A stretch of 64,000 nucleotides of DNA from Gliomastix tumulicola (Eukaryota > Ascomycota > Sordariomycetes > Hypocreales > Bionectriaceae), in assembly GCA_001599755.1 (NCBI GenBank), contig BCHX01000003.1, forward strand, positions 5,045,782-5,109,781. Reading direction: 5' to 3'. The notes beneath the pieces were generated by a model that did no database searches, was not told the DNA's origin, and worked only from the letters and a program-made list of their open reading frames with translations. Each line of letters begins with the position of its first letter. The first letter of the stretch is position 1. Positions 10,501 through 20,277 of this stretch are shown one piece after another. The position numbers and the translations under genes are program-made.

Positions 10501-12758
10501 AGAACTTCAAGTCGCAGCGGTGGCAAACACTGCTCGGCTTCAACACGCAGGCTCGACTCCTGCTGACGGGAACGCCGCTGCAAAACAACCTCACCGAGCT
10601 CTGGTCTCTCCTCTTCTTCCTGATGCCTGCGGAGAATGGCGTCGGTGGCTTCGCCGACCTCCAGGAATTCCAGGACTGGTTCCATCGTCCCGAAGCCCAG
10701 ATCCTGGAGAGCGGACGAGAGCAGATGGACGATGAGGCCAAGGCCATCATCGCCAAGCTCCACAAGGTGCTTCGTCCGTACCTCCTGCGTCGCCTCAAGG
10801 CCGACGTCGAGAAGCAGATGCCTGCCAAGTACGAGCATGTCGAATTCTGCCGGCTCTCCAAACGTCAACGTGAGCTGTACGACGGGTTCCTGGCCCGTGC
10901 AGATACAAAGAACACCCTGGCCTCGGGGAACTACATGTCCATCATCAACTGTCTCATGCAGCTCCGCAAGGTCTGCAACCATCCCGACCTCTTCGTGGAC
11001 CGCCCCATCATGACTTCGTTTAGGATGCAGAAGTCCGTGGTGGCGGACTACGCCTTCACCGATCACGCCCTGCATCGCTCCATCCTCGCAGAGAACCCGA
11101 TGAGCGAGGTCAGCCTCTCGTTCCTCAACATGATCCCGACACAGCACGAGCGACTGTCAACAACGACGGCCGAGCGCGTTTTCCAGCTCACTTCTAACCG
11201 GACCATGATGGAAATGCGCGAGACCCAGCGAGCCCGAGCACAGAACGCCTTCACCAACCTGGATCCTGCTACCGTTGCCTCCAACATTGCCTACATCGAG
11301 AGCGCGTCACGATGGGGTCGGTACGAGGAGCTGCAGCACTGCGTCTACTTGAACGCCCTTCGACGGCAGCAGAAGCCAATCTACGGCAAGAACCTCATCG
11401 AGCTGCTCACCATCGGCGTTGACCAGCGACCAGCCAAGCCCCGACCGAGGGTCCCCAAGCACGTCATGGCTTGGTTTGAGGAGGACTCCAACTTGATCCG
11501 ATCCATGATCCCGAGTCTGGACCAGCGCGCGGACAGTCTGAGGATGACGATTGAGAAGTTCTCCTGCGTCACGCCGGCAGTCGTCACACGCGATCTGGAC
11601 CAATATGTCCTCGGTCTCAAGGGCGTCAACGCGTTTACTGACGAGGACATGCGGCTATCTGCCCCCGTGCACTGGACGCCGTGGATGCCGAAAGAGCCGC
11701 CTCCGGATCCATGGCATGAGGCCAGGATGCGATCGAGCATCCAGTTCCCGGATAGGCGGCTTTTGCAATATGACTGTGGCAAGCTTCAGGTGCTGGACAA
11801 GCTGCTCCGCAAGCTTCAAGCCGGCGGCCATCGTGCCCTCATCTTCACGCAGATGACCAAGGTCCTGGATATCCTCGAACAGTTCCTCAACATTCACGGA
11901 CACAAGTACCTCCGCCTCGATGGCGCAACCAAGGTCGAGCAGCGCCAGATTCTGACCGACAGATTCAACCACGACCCTCGCATCCTGTGCTTCATCCTGT
12001 CCACGCGCTCCGGCGGTCTCGGTATCAACCTCACGGGCGCCGACACCGTCATCTTCTACGACCAGGACTGGAATCCGGCCATGGACAAGCAATGCCAGGA
12101 CAGATGTCACCGTATCGGCCAGACGAGGGACGTGCATATCTACCGTCTCGTCAGCGAGCACACCATCGAAGCCAACATCCTGCGCAAGGCGTCGCAGAAG
12201 CAGATGCTTGACGATGTCGTCATCCAGGAGGGCGAGTTCACCACGGACACGTTCAACAAGCTCTCGGTCCGGGACGTCTTGACAGAGAAGGTCGACTTCA
12301 CCAGCGAGGGTGTCTCGGCTGCTGACGCTGCGCTTGATCGTGTCCTCGGTGGCGGCACGGGCGAGGGCACCCTCAGCAGCCAGCGTACTGTTGGTCGTGT
12401 TCTTGAGCAGGCCGAGGATAAGGAGGATGTGACGGCTGCACGGGCTGCCGAGAAGGAGATCCAGGCTGACGACGCCGACTTCACGGAGAAGCCGAGCAAC
12501 GCAGGGTCCGGTGCCTCGACGACGCGGCAAGGCACGCCTGCAGCGATCAAATCAGTCCTGGACGGCGGTCTGGATGAACCGGATATCCTGCTCGAGGACG
12601 ACAAGGAGGAAGAGTTCAACGCTTGGGGCATCAAGATGGGCAACATTGACGACTTCATGCTCGCCTTCATGCACGAGGCGCTCAAGGACACGAAGCTCGA
12701 CATTCCCAAGGACAAGAAGAAGGGAAAGAAAAAGGGCAAGGATACGAGGAAGCGATAG
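7587..12758 (+). CDS. SWR1: SWR1-type chromatin-remodelling ATPase
   Basis: A single 1723-residue frame from the first ATG (MNEPASPDSVLSD) with no intron needed. It is the catalytic subunit of the nuclear complex that exchanges H2A for H2A.Z. Domains: disordered basic/Pro-rich N-terminus (1-370); HSA domain (about 375-445), the actin/Arp4 platform; long acidic Asp/Glu/Ser stretch (about 500-780), expected to bind histone; SNF2 ATPase lobe 1 with Walker A DEMGLGKT at 863-870 and DEAH at 966-969; a roughly 250-residue insertion typical of split INO80/SWR1 ATPases; and helicase lobe 2 with STRSGGLGINLTGAD and arginine-finger motif QDRCHRIGQ near 1504-1512. A lysine-rich tail closes the protein. 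The VVIQEGEFTTDTFN segment after lobe 2 is characteristic of SWR1 as opposed to INO80. Length is normal for filamentous fungi. Confidence 0.95.
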   Translation: MNEPASPDSVLSDAPTPGPSDDGDESFETRFGLQPAAEIRENGHRARDASNGRVEAEAEDDDEGLEEPSITTPRTNGHNGTNGDHQSNGVNGAHANGDGNDHERPAKRRRTQDPTTTPPPGPKSARKSKYVSPPWKRFEAEGPTSYSENGRRRSGRTNAVPLELQPPSGKRITRHAYGATHRSPGSKAQAPPAVDSSRQSNGYHKPARGVHARTPSTSAAKSSAKKPAPDARPPSRTTRKRTPSPPPQPTRQSTRTRRLSRPEQDADKAGHSSRYPTRDTGRSPRIKLRVTRSGVIPLVHPDQVRKRPKIGTSFEDFWLRAGNIPVEEGGLLASEDGLPYTDESARRDALLINRIEQEVEPGGLLSRERCSLFLPESEEEPPRQWARQDHMIKAMANFRKLMLAEQQRHRSTAKKIAEACRDEWLRRQPKSAEQIEAEEREHWIARYRQVVRVMFVTWENVRVEVNKRRLEEWEAEEQRRVKAALNEAVSLSEQKLQARQAGLDSEMPSDADGYSDMSDDVDSEDGDKQSESSDSEGEADDEDSDVMSSSEDEEDGDEEEEIGDGGDEGLTQAQLQAKYANIPALKKAEEDKTEDPGSDPLLNGDTETGQTAEDTSDESVDMDDDMGSTDMDSEGNDDSGDEEGEGESGGEAGGLLGMLFGKSELKKFKTEAEDVDMVDLEAQVEPSPAPTAGQTSLAADEDEDRDNEMSLVQAPETTNDESGDVQADGPSATEGKSSLDTTEPAEASPDHPAQAAESSTPQPDQSEVAEDKDAEGAKTIPEDGGVTTEPPAAGADDKEDAMDIETVNDHKELSVDSRSKSASAEHKTDVPFLLRGTLREYQHHGLDWLAGLYANNTNGILADEMGLGKTIQTIALLAHLACRHEVWGPHLVIVPTSVMLNWEMEFKKWCPGFKILAYYGSQDERKRKRQGWNNDDIWNVCITSYQLVLQDQQVFKRRRWHYMILDEAHNIKNFKSQRWQTLLGFNTQARLLLTGTPLQNNLTELWSLLFFLMPAENGVGGFADLQEFQDWFHRPEAQILESGREQMDDEAKAIIAKLHKVLRPYLLRRLKADVEKQMPAKYEHVEFCRLSKRQRELYDGFLARADTKNTLASGNYMSIINCLMQLRKVCNHPDLFVDRPIMTSFRMQKSVVADYAFTDHALHRSILAENPMSEVSLSFLNMIPTQHERLSTTTAERVFQLTSNRTMMEMRETQRARAQNAFTNLDPATVASNIAYIESASRWGRYEELQHCVYLNALRRQQKPIYGKNLIELLTIGVDQRPAKPRPRVPKHVMAWFEEDSNLIRSMIPSLDQRADSLRMTIEKFSCVTPAVVTRDLDQYVLGLKGVNAFTDEDMRLSAPVHWTPWMPKEPPPDPWHEARMRSSIQFPDRRLLQYDCGKLQVLDKLLRKLQAGGHRALIFTQMTKVLDILEQFLNIHGHKYLRLDGATKVEQRQILTDRFNHDPRILCFILSTRSGGLGINLTGADTVIFYDQDWNPAMDKQCQDRCHRIGQTRDVHIYRLVSEHTIEANILRKASQKQMLDDVVIQEGEFTTDTFNKLSVRDVLTEKVDFTSEGVSAADAALDRVLGGGTGEGTLSSQRTVGRVLEQAEDKEDVTAARAAEKEIQADDADFTEKPSNAGSGASTTRQGTPAAIKSVLDGGLDEPDILLEDDKEEEFNAWGIKMGNIDDFMLAFMHEALKDTKLDIPKDKKKGKKKGKDTRKR

Positions 12759-13157
12759 GCACCGTTGGCCTGCCTTTGACACAACGGACCTTGCTCACTT
12801 ACACTTCTACTACCTTAGCATAACTACTGTAATTGTAACAACACAGGGACGGGGAGTACAGCACGCGGTTTCACAACAATACCAGGCCGGGCTTGTGCTT
12901 GTGCTTTTTTCACCATTACGTTTGTTCAAGAATCAAGGGCTGGAAAAAATTTGAGGGAAACATGAGAACCTTGGGTCTTGGGTGATTGGCGCGCTTTGGG
13001 GATGGATGGATGGATGGAGTTTCTGCATTTCACGTCTTTTTGAGTAATGAGCCTTGCTTTCTTTTACAACATCTGTATTCTATATGTAGACGGGACCGGG
13101 AAATACACAAGGCCTGGATGGCAGACACAGGCAAGCGTTCGTTATTGATCTGCAGGA

Positions 13158-13196
<39 letters not shown>

Positions 13197-13336
13197 GAGA
13201 GTGAGGTGAGTCTGACCTTGACAATACATTCAAAGTGATAACCCATCAGACGTGATCGAGGAGAGAGTAATTACTCTGGATTACTTGCCTAGAGGCTTGA
13301 TCACTCGCCCACGGCTGCGTCTAGAAAAGGGGCTCG
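12759..13336. other. Convergent intergenic region with microsatellites
   Basis: Lies between the 3' ends of SWR1 (plus) and the alcohol dehydrogenase gene (minus). It holds both 3' UTRs, a short GGAT/ATGG repeat around 13001-13017 and a long TG repeat (separate entry). No gene is seen. Confidence 0.6.
13159..13195. repeat. (TG)18 microsatellite
   Basis: A perfect dinucleotide TG run in the convergent intergenic spacer. It is of length-polymorphic type, and no function is implied. Confidence 0.95.
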
Positions 13337-14699
13337 TTAGCTGGGAAGGACGAGATGTTGGGATGAATCAACGTACAGAGGAAGATGGCTGTGGCGGACT
13401 GGACCATGTCCATTCTGCTTCAACTCCTCGACCTGCTTCGGCTGTTCGTCCTCGACAGACTCACTGCTGGCCTCAAGCGGAAGCGGAGCGACCTCCCTCG
13501 TCCACGGGAAGCGGATGATGACCTTGGTCTCAAGCTTCTTGTCGAACCGCTCATACATCTTGGGCGCATCCTCGATGCCAACCTGGGCCGACACGATAAA
13601 GTCCAGCCTCGCCCTGCCCGACCTGACAAGCTCGAACAGCCTCGGCAGCACCTCGTACATGCCGACGATCGCGCCATTCCCGATCGTCAGCCCCTTCATC
13701 CACACATCGGGATACCGGATCAGCAGCTCTGAGTCCATGGTGTCCCCCCTGGGCACGCCCTCCGACGTCGGCAGGGCGCCGTAGAGCGCGACGATGCCGA
13801 TGCCGCCCGTGAAGGAGGCGACCCTGATGGCCTCGTTGATGACGTAGCTCTGCTGCGGCCGCAGCTTGGCGTTCACCCCGTTCTGCCCGATGCAGTCGAC
13901 GACGCGCTGGACGCCCTGCGGCTGGCGGCGGAGGATCTGCTCGCTGGCGGACCCGTCGCTCGAGGTGAAGTCGATGGGGATGGCGCCCAGGGCCGCGGCC
14001 TTGTCGAGACGCTCGCGCACGTGGTCGACGGCGTAGATGCGCGAGGCGCCGCGGAGGGTGGCCGAGTAGACGGCCATGAGGCCCACGGGGCCGAGGCCGA
14101 AGACGGCGACTTCTTCTCCTGGCTGGAACTTGGCGTAGTCGAGGCCGGTCCAGCCGGTGATGAAGACGTCCGTGAGGAAGATCCAGTTGATGTCCGAGGA
14201 GAAGTCGTCGGGGATGGCGATGAGGGAGTCGTCAGCGTACGGGACGCGAACGTACTCGGCTGGTAGAGTTAGCAGGAGTACTACTATTGAACATCAGGGA
14301 AGACTTACCTTGACACCCTCCAAGACCACCAAAGTCGTCACCAGCGCCGTAGAAAGGGAAGTTGGGCACGGTGCTCCTCTCCACAACGAACGACCCCGGA
14401 TCGTGACCGCAGGGGATGATGACGCGGTCGCCGACCTTGAACTGCTCCGTGGCTTTGCCGGTCTCGACGACGACACCCACGCCTTCGTGGCCCATAGTCC
14501 AGGGGGGCGTGGCGCTCCCAAAGATGCCATGGTAGTTGTGGATGTCGGAGGCACAGATCGCGGCAGACGTGATGCGCACGATGGCGTCCTCTGGCATCTC
14601 GATCTTGGGACGCGGCACGTCGCGGACGACGACCTCGTAAGGCTTGCCTTCCCAGACGACGGCGCGCATCGTCTTTTGGTGGTGACCGTTTGTAGACAT
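13337..14699 (-). CDS. Zinc-type alcohol dehydrogenase (MDR family), formaldehyde/threonine-DH-like
   Basis: Inferred exons 14699-14309 and 14259-13337; 437 residues. The single 49-nt intron joins GGCQ to AEYVRVPYADD, a junction conserved in this family. The ATG at 14699 is preferred over an in-frame ATG at 14888 because a TATA box lies between them. GroES-like fold: catalytic zinc ligands Cys49 (ICASDIHNYHG), His71-Glu72 (GHEGVGVVVE) and probably Cys97. Rossmann fold with VFGLGPVGLMAVYSA. Predicted NAD(P)-dependent oxidation of an alcohol; substrate unknown. The usual four-cysteine structural-zinc loop is missing: only Cys97 and Cys129 occur where four would lie. The C-terminal 50 residues after IIRFPWTREVAPLP are acidic or His-rich and look like an extra tail. 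Cytosolic, since no signal is seen. Confidence 0.88.
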
Positions 14700-15798
14700 G
14701 CTGTATTGTAAGGTATGTGAGTCGATGGCTATGGTTGAGTTGCTTGAGCTGTTTGAATGATGGTCTTCCTCTGGATATGAAGGAGCATAGGCAAGGCTGG
14801 CATTATTTATACCTGTCCAGTGCGGCGCATTCGCGGTGACTTCATCACAAGCATTATGCAAGGTACAGAAGAATGGAGAGCCAATCATGTCGCAGACCCT
14901 GACAACCTGATGCCAACGTCAGCTCAGGCTGTCAGCTTGCGATCCATTTAAGCTGACTGGTCGCTCGGCTTCTGTCGGCGGACTCAAGATGAGCCTTGTT
15001 CTCCCTGGATCATCAGGTGATCTCAATAGATGATGAGAACGCACAGGCTATCGCTGAAGAAAAACTTTGATGTGACTGCTGTCGACCTGGAGCCTTCATG
15101 GTCTCGAAGTGCCAGTGACTTCCGTGGTAGGCAAGATGGCTGGCTGGCTGCGATGCTTACGGATGAAGGTAAAGACATACAACTGCCGAAATAATGACGA
15201 CCAGCAACTGACGGCGACGGGGATAAGAGGTGATAAGGTGACATCGCCTGGCTATTGTAAGCCTCTGTTAATAGCACATCAGACTGTACGAGGATGGTTT
15301 CACGTGAATGTGGCGTTCGTGGTGAGCTGCAGGGATATGTCCAAGCTCATCTGACCAAATCAATTGTCCAGTCACATCAGCGCTTGTCCTAATCCCTGTC
15401 ATCCCCAATTTCAGGGATCAAGATGACAGCCCTACATGACCCGGAAGGGAAGAGACCGACTTCTTCTCCAAGGGCGAGCGGACTCGGGGCAAATGCCAGG
15501 ACCGGCGGGCAGGTTCTCGGAGTGATCCGGCTGACCTGCATATGGTCCTATCATTTGTGGTATCACTTGCATACTCTCCGCGTATGGAGCGTGGCGAAGG
15601 ATTTAGAGGCATTGTCCTGTCTCCAACATCTCCATGTTGTATATTGATGAGAAGCCAGGCACCCACAACCTCATATTCTCCCTAGTCATGTAAACGGATA
15701 GAGATAGTGGAAAGACGGTTCGCTTTATGGAGACAATCTGAGTCTGTTGATGGTTCTCTTAAATATGTCTAGTCTAATAGCGTCCTGGCCCATCATAT
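14700..15798. other. Intergenic spacer containing the alcohol dehydrogenase promoter
   Basis: 1.1 kb between the alcohol dehydrogenase start and the 3' end of the PrpF-like gene. A TATA box (TATAAATAA on the minus strand) lies at 14803-14811, about 105 bp before the alcohol dehydrogenase ATG. No open frame in the rest has recognisable coding character. Confidence 0.55.
14803..14811 (-). promoter_or_regulatory. TATA box of the alcohol dehydrogenase gene
   Basis: TATAAATAA read on the minus strand, roughly 105 bp upstream of the chosen ATG and downstream of a more distal in-frame ATG at 14888. This supports the shorter protein start. Confidence 0.6.
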
Positions 15799-17253
15799 CT
15801 ATGCCCCTTCATCCGCGATGTAGTACCTTACTCGCCCTTCGAACAGCCTCCTTGCCGTCCTCGACACGGAGCAGCTCGACACTTCGCCATTGCTTCCCAA
15901 AACCACATCGACATCAATGGTCCCTTTACTATGAGCGATGACGACGTGCCTATACCCAGCACTTAGATGATTATTCTCCTTCTCCTCGCTGGGAGACCTT
16001 TCTGGCGTCAACGGCGCACCGTCGTCGATAACTGGTCTCATAGCAAGTTCTGCTGCGACAGTTCCCGGGGCGCACAGCGCTGCAGCAATGGTCACTGCCC
16101 CAGTGAGCTGCAGACTCGGATGAGGAAGGCCCATCGAGTATGCCTGGACACGAAGGTCCGGCGTCGGACTATCGGGATCCGAGGACACAAGGGGCGGGTA
16201 CACGATGGCTGCTTTGGGGGTGCCACGAGTCCTAGACGCGGTGTCGATGGACGATGCGAGACCCATGGCCACCGCTGCTTCTCGACGGATAGACTCGACG
16301 AGTTCGTCCTGTGCGGCTGCTGAAGGAAGCGTCTTGAGGACGGTCGAGATGGACGTCGAGTCGATGAGAACGAAGGGGTTGGCTCCGTCGATGAGCGTGA
16401 CACGGACGTCTAGCCGTCCGACGGGGTCAGGTAGGAGCGAGTAGGCCGGTGCGAGGACGCTGAGAACCTCTTGCTGGTTGCCCGTAGGGAAGAGTTGGCC
16501 AGTCATGCTGCCTTGGGGGTCGACAAACGCGCATTTCACCTCGCTGCCCGGGCTACTGACGCCAGCAATGATGTAGCTGCCGTCTTCCTCGAACTCGCCA
16601 TGCTCGTCGAGTTCTACCGTCTCGACAATGATGCGGTTTGTATTTACGTTGTAGACTCGGACATCCATCTGGCACCACGTCAGTGATTCTGTCCAAAGGA
16701 GCAAGCTGCGAGAGAACAAGCAAGTAAGTACCTTTGTCTGCCCCGGCAGAGGCCTCACGATACCCTCCTGCACAGCAAACGGCCCAACGCCGGAGCTGAT
16801 GTTCCCACACGTCCCCGTGAGATCCACGGCTTCCTTCCCGACAGCAACCTGGACAAAGATAAACTCGACATCTGCATCTGGTCTGTCCGAAGGCGAGACA
16901 ACGGCCACTTTGGAGGTCGTAGACGTGCCACCACCAACACCGTCGATCTGCCGCGGGTCGTTGTTCCGCGAGCCCAGAGCCGAGATGAGGTGAGGGCTCC
17001 AGTCCGATACTTGACCGGGGAGGTCACGACGATGAAGGAAGATGCCCTTTGATGTCCCCGCTCGCATGAGAATGCATGGCAGCGTGTGCCGTGTTGTGCG
17101 GCGAGTCTTTACAGCCGTCATTTCGGAGAGACGTGATAGCCAGGGAGGCTCCGGGTTCCCGAACTCTTGTGTGATGCGAGGGATGGTGACTCGAGGTCTA
17201 GCCGCACTTGATGCGTGTGCAAGAGTGCGAGAGAAGATACGGGGAAGAGGCAT
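15799..17253 (-). CDS. PrpF / aconitate-Delta-isomerase-like protein (DUF453)
   Basis: Inferred exons 17253-16732 and 16668-15799; 463 residues. The 63-nt intron (16669-16731) is in frame and free of stops, so the full open frame reads 484 codons. The donor GTACTT and branch CTGAC argue for splicing, which yields the conserved join GQTK-MDVRVYN. PrpF proteins isomerise C=C bonds of methylaconitate, methylitaconate or aconitate by proton transfer. The catalytic pair is visible: Lys69 in GTSKGIF and Cys149 in GTCGNISSG. The second diaminopimelate-epimerase-like half contains SMGLPHPSLQLTGAV. The Arg/Ser-rich N-terminus (MPLPRIFSRTLAHASSAARP) looks like a mitochondrial presequence. It is adjacent to a Zn2Cys6 regulator, a mitochondrial tricarboxylate carrier and an MFS transporter. 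The nearest functional parallel I know is the Ustilago itaconate gene adi1, also PrpF family. Whether the substrate is aconitate, methylaconitate or another acid is unproven. Confidence 0.87.
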   Translation of the reverse strand: MPLPRIFSRTLAHASSAARPRVTIPRITQEFGNPEPPWLSRLSEMTAVKTRRTTRHTLPCILMRAGTSKGIFLHRRDLPGQVSDWSPHLISALGSRNNDPRQIDGVGGGTSTTSKVAVVSPSDRPDADVEFIFVQVAVGKEAVDLTGTCGNISSGVGPFAVQEGIVRPLPGQTKVLTCLFSRSLLLWTESLTWCQMDVRVYNVNTNRIIVETVELDEHGEFEEDGSYIIAGVSSPGSEVKCAFVDPQGSMTGQLFPTGNQQEVLSVLAPAYSLLPDPVGRLDVRVTLIDGANPFVLIDSTSISTVLKTLPSAAAQDELVESIRREAAVAMGLASSIDTASRTRGTPKAAIVYPPLVSSDPDSPTPDLRVQAYSMGLPHPSLQLTGAVTIAAALCAPGTVAAELAMRPVIDDGAPLTPERSPSEEKENNHLSAGYRHVVIAHSKGTIDVDVVLGSNGEVSSCSVSRTARRLFEGRVRYYIADEGA

Positions 17254-17567
17254 GACCCGCAGGACTGCAGCACGACTTCTTTAAGGGATAGCCATCCTTG
17301 TGCCAGCCTCGGCAGTCTGCTTCCGTGAGATGCTGAATATATCCCCATCCCCAAGACACCACTCGCTTCCGGGATGAACAGGACGGTACTGGAAGCTTGA
17401 AAAGACATCATCCTGGGTGGGGAGGAAAACATGGATGAAGAGCCTGGGTGGTAAGGTCGTGCCACGGGAAGAGACTGCACTCCCGTGGTGGTGGTGCTCC
17501 CGCGGGTCGGTGAGAGATGAGGGAACGGGAACAGAGCCCGCTTTCGAAAGACTGGAGATAGCGGCTC
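17254..17567. promoter_or_regulatory. Upstream region of the PrpF-like gene with CGG-type sites
   Basis: This 314-bp gap is the 3' flank of the regulator gene and the promoter of the PrpF-like gene. It contains CCCGCGGG at 17499-17506, and an inverted repeat CCACGGGA (17462-17469) / TCCCGTGG (17481-17488) with an 11-nt spacer. These resemble Zn2Cys6 binding sites and share the core found upstream of the neighbouring regulator and transporter genes. Confidence 0.6.
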
Positions 17568-20277
17568 TCACCATCCCATGAACGGGAAGCCATCGAGCGA
17601 TGATCCGTTGAAACCAAAGAGAGGGTCCTCCAGGGACGCATGATCTCCGTTAGACGGCCTCCATCCATGTTGCTGCGATGGGTAACCTGCCATATATGAC
17701 CCGTCCCCATTGGCTATCATGCCAGAGGCCATGTCCTGTCCCATCAATTCAGGCTGGACCAGCGAGACGGGTCCCATGATAACGGGCTGGGCTGTTCCTC
17801 CCTGCTGCTGCTGCTGCTGCTGGAAGGCCCATTGCTCCCGCGGGACCTGTATGTTGGCAGTAGCAGCCTCGGGATCATACGACTCGTGACCATCGCCCTG
17901 AAGGAGGAAGTTCTGGATGATCCCGTCCACATCTACCCAGTCTGAACCGGGAGAGTACCCAGGCCGAGCTGTACTAATGGTTGAAGTGGTAGAGTGTCTG
18001 GTATCGGCCCGATCTTGGGAAGCAGAGTCCTCCGCCTGGCGATTACTGCCTGTAGCCGAGGTCGTATTCTGTACTTCAACATTTGCCGCCTCTAGCTGAT
18101 TGTCTCTCGGCTTCCCCTCCATTTCCAGTGCCTCGCTCGAGACGTCCTCAACTACCACACCATGTTTCCTCATGAGACCCCTAACAATGATAGCCGCTTT
18201 CTTCACAGCCGAGTTCGTCTCCTGATTCTCCTCAAAGACGGCTAGGCAAGTGGCCAGGTTGGCGTGGGCGGCCGAGTCGCTGCCCCTTCTCGCAGCAATG
18301 CGCGTGTGGATGGTGGCAGCGACATATGTTGAGTAGGAGATGAGATATGGAGCGCGGCGGATGGAGAATGCGCGGTGGTAGGCACGTAGAAGGCTGCTGA
18401 TAGCCGAGGCGGCCGAGGCGCACTTCATGAAAGAGTCGACGGAGATGGATCGCGAGGTGCTATATAGATGGCCATCCGCGACGAACGGGCGGTGGAGGAG
18501 GATGATGAGGACGTTGTACATGGCACTGCGAAGACTATTAGAGAATTATTACAAGTAGAGAAGAAATTCGAGTAACAGAAGGCACTCACTGCAGACTGAA
18601 GACATGTGGAGGGGGAAGACGCGAGCTCTGCGATCTTGCTGGATCAAACTGCAGATGCTCCGGAAGCGCAACCCGCCATCCCTCGACTCTGGCCTGCAGC
18701 TTCTCCAGCATGCTGGCCAGATCTGCGGGACTCTGGTCGAAACTGCGCTCTGTGTATATGCAGCTTAGGATGTCGCTCATGACGATGGAGAGCTTGCATA
18801 GATGAGTGAAGGTCGAGTTGCTGTAGGCTGGAGAGCCGGGATAGTTGGGAGCACCGGCAACCGTCGAGTAGGCGAAGGGCTGCCAGTACTCGAGCTCCTC
18901 GTACGTATCAAGAAACCGGATGGGGACGAGGGCGTCAGTCTCCTTTAGACTGACAGGGCGGCCCTGATAGAGACTCTGGATTTTGTCGACGACTTTGGCT
19001 TGTCAATGAGCTGCGTGTGCAAAGTGACGAGGCGAAAACACTTACCAAACGCACCCCAGAACACCCGCCTGCGAATCTCGAGATCCTCATCCGAGAAACG
19101 GCCAGTGCTGGTCAGATCTACATGCATCCCCAGATCGATGAGCATGCGGAACGCCAGGCCCGAGTACAGCCAGGCTGCGCTCCTCTCGTCTCCCAGAGCG
19201 AACAGCGAGTTTGTCATCTGAAGAAGGGCCTGGATAGTCGTGATATCGCCGCGATCGAGAGAGCTGCCGAGCAACTCCCGCACTCTTTCCCGGTAACGCC
19301 ACCCAGCCGTCCTCACATCATCTGGATCGCGGCGAACTTCAGGTCTGGGACTGAATTTGGCGGAGCAGAAGTAGATGGCGTTGAGAAGAAGCTTGGAGAA
19401 GTACGGACCAGCACAGGCCATATCTCGCATGAAGGCCGGCCGGTACGTGATGAGGAATGAGTGGTGCTGCCGATTCCAGTGAAGTGATAGGAGGTGCATG
19501 CCGAGCTCGGGGTCGACGCCATCGAAATCGAGCTTTCCCTCGCGGTAGTTGATCTCTTCCATCTGGCCTGTGAGGCATGTTAGCAATTGTTGCCGTCACA
19601 GTAGATCGAGATATGCGCACGCTGTCTCGCCGCTTCAGCTACGAGCCCCCTTTCCACCCAGTCGTCTGGCATCCGGGGGCGGGCATCCCCTGCCGTTGGT
19701 CTATCGGGGTTGTCCTCGAAGAGCGCACTCGTCCGTCCATGATAGCTGGAGACGCCATTGGCAGAGACGAGAATGCGGGCAACGCTCGTCCCCGGGGCAC
19801 GAACGGATCGAAACGCAGGCTTCGGAGTGCTCGTCTCTACGCGTATGGACGCCGACGGCGCACTGTCATCATCGTCTCCAGCAGCATCCTCGTCACGTTG
19901 GACTTCTGCTGAGGCTGGCGCGTGGCGTCTCGCTCTGCCCGTCAGGCTGCGAGCTCCTTGGTCACTACCATGGCCACTTGGACCCTCTTCGGGCTCGGCA
20001 CTGCTATTGTGGCTTCCCGTCTTGCGCCGCTTGGAGCGGTGGTGTCTTTCCCGCCCTGCCTCCTTGGCGTCCTGGCCGACTGGCTCGTATGAACAGTCGT
20101 GGCCAAAGGCCTTGCAGTTCACGCATACGGGCCTCTCGTTATTGCATCTGATCTGAGGTTTCATGGATAACGGTCAGCATCAGCAAGCAGTGAGTGCTTG
20201 GCTTGTGCCGCGGGAATGATTACCTTTCGTCTGCGGCAGAATGTGCAGGCCTCGACGGCACGCCTGCGGGAAGTCAT
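17568..20277 (-). CDS. Zn2Cys6 transcription factor with fungal-specific MHR domain
   Basis: Inferred exons 20277-20224, 20152-19621, 19567-19046, 18992-18590 and 18525-17568; 822 residues. Exon 1 encodes MTSRRRAVEACTFCRRRK and splices inside the zinc cluster, completing C-x2-C-x6-C-x6-C-x2-C-x6-C. A basic RSKRRK stretch and a Ser/Asp-rich linker follow. The MHR domain spans about residues 210-560 and includes MHLLSLHWNRQHHSF, RRRVFWGAF-VVDKIQSLYQGRP and IILLHRPF. The C-terminus has a seven-Gln run encoded by CAG repeats and ends in FGFNGSSLDGFPFMGW, possibly activating. Nuclear DNA-binding regulator, probably of its own cluster. It shares a promoter interval with the mitochondrial carrier, and a 16-bp palindrome lies about 200 bp before its ATG, suggesting autoregulation. 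Exon 4 acceptor choice (AAAG) is the least certain junction; a site 6 nt upstream is also in frame. Confidence 0.88.
17802..17822 (-). repeat. CAG trinucleotide repeat (poly-Gln) in the Zn2Cys6 factor
   Basis: Seven CTG units on the plus strand (CAG on the coding strand) give a run of seven glutamines near the C-terminus of the regulator. Length variation here would change a likely activation region. Confidence 0.85.

Noticed and set aside
14700..14888. N-terminal extension of the alcohol dehydrogenase to the ATG at 14888
   Set aside because: It would include the TATA box at 14803-14811 in coding sequence, and the extension is unlike MDR N-termini.
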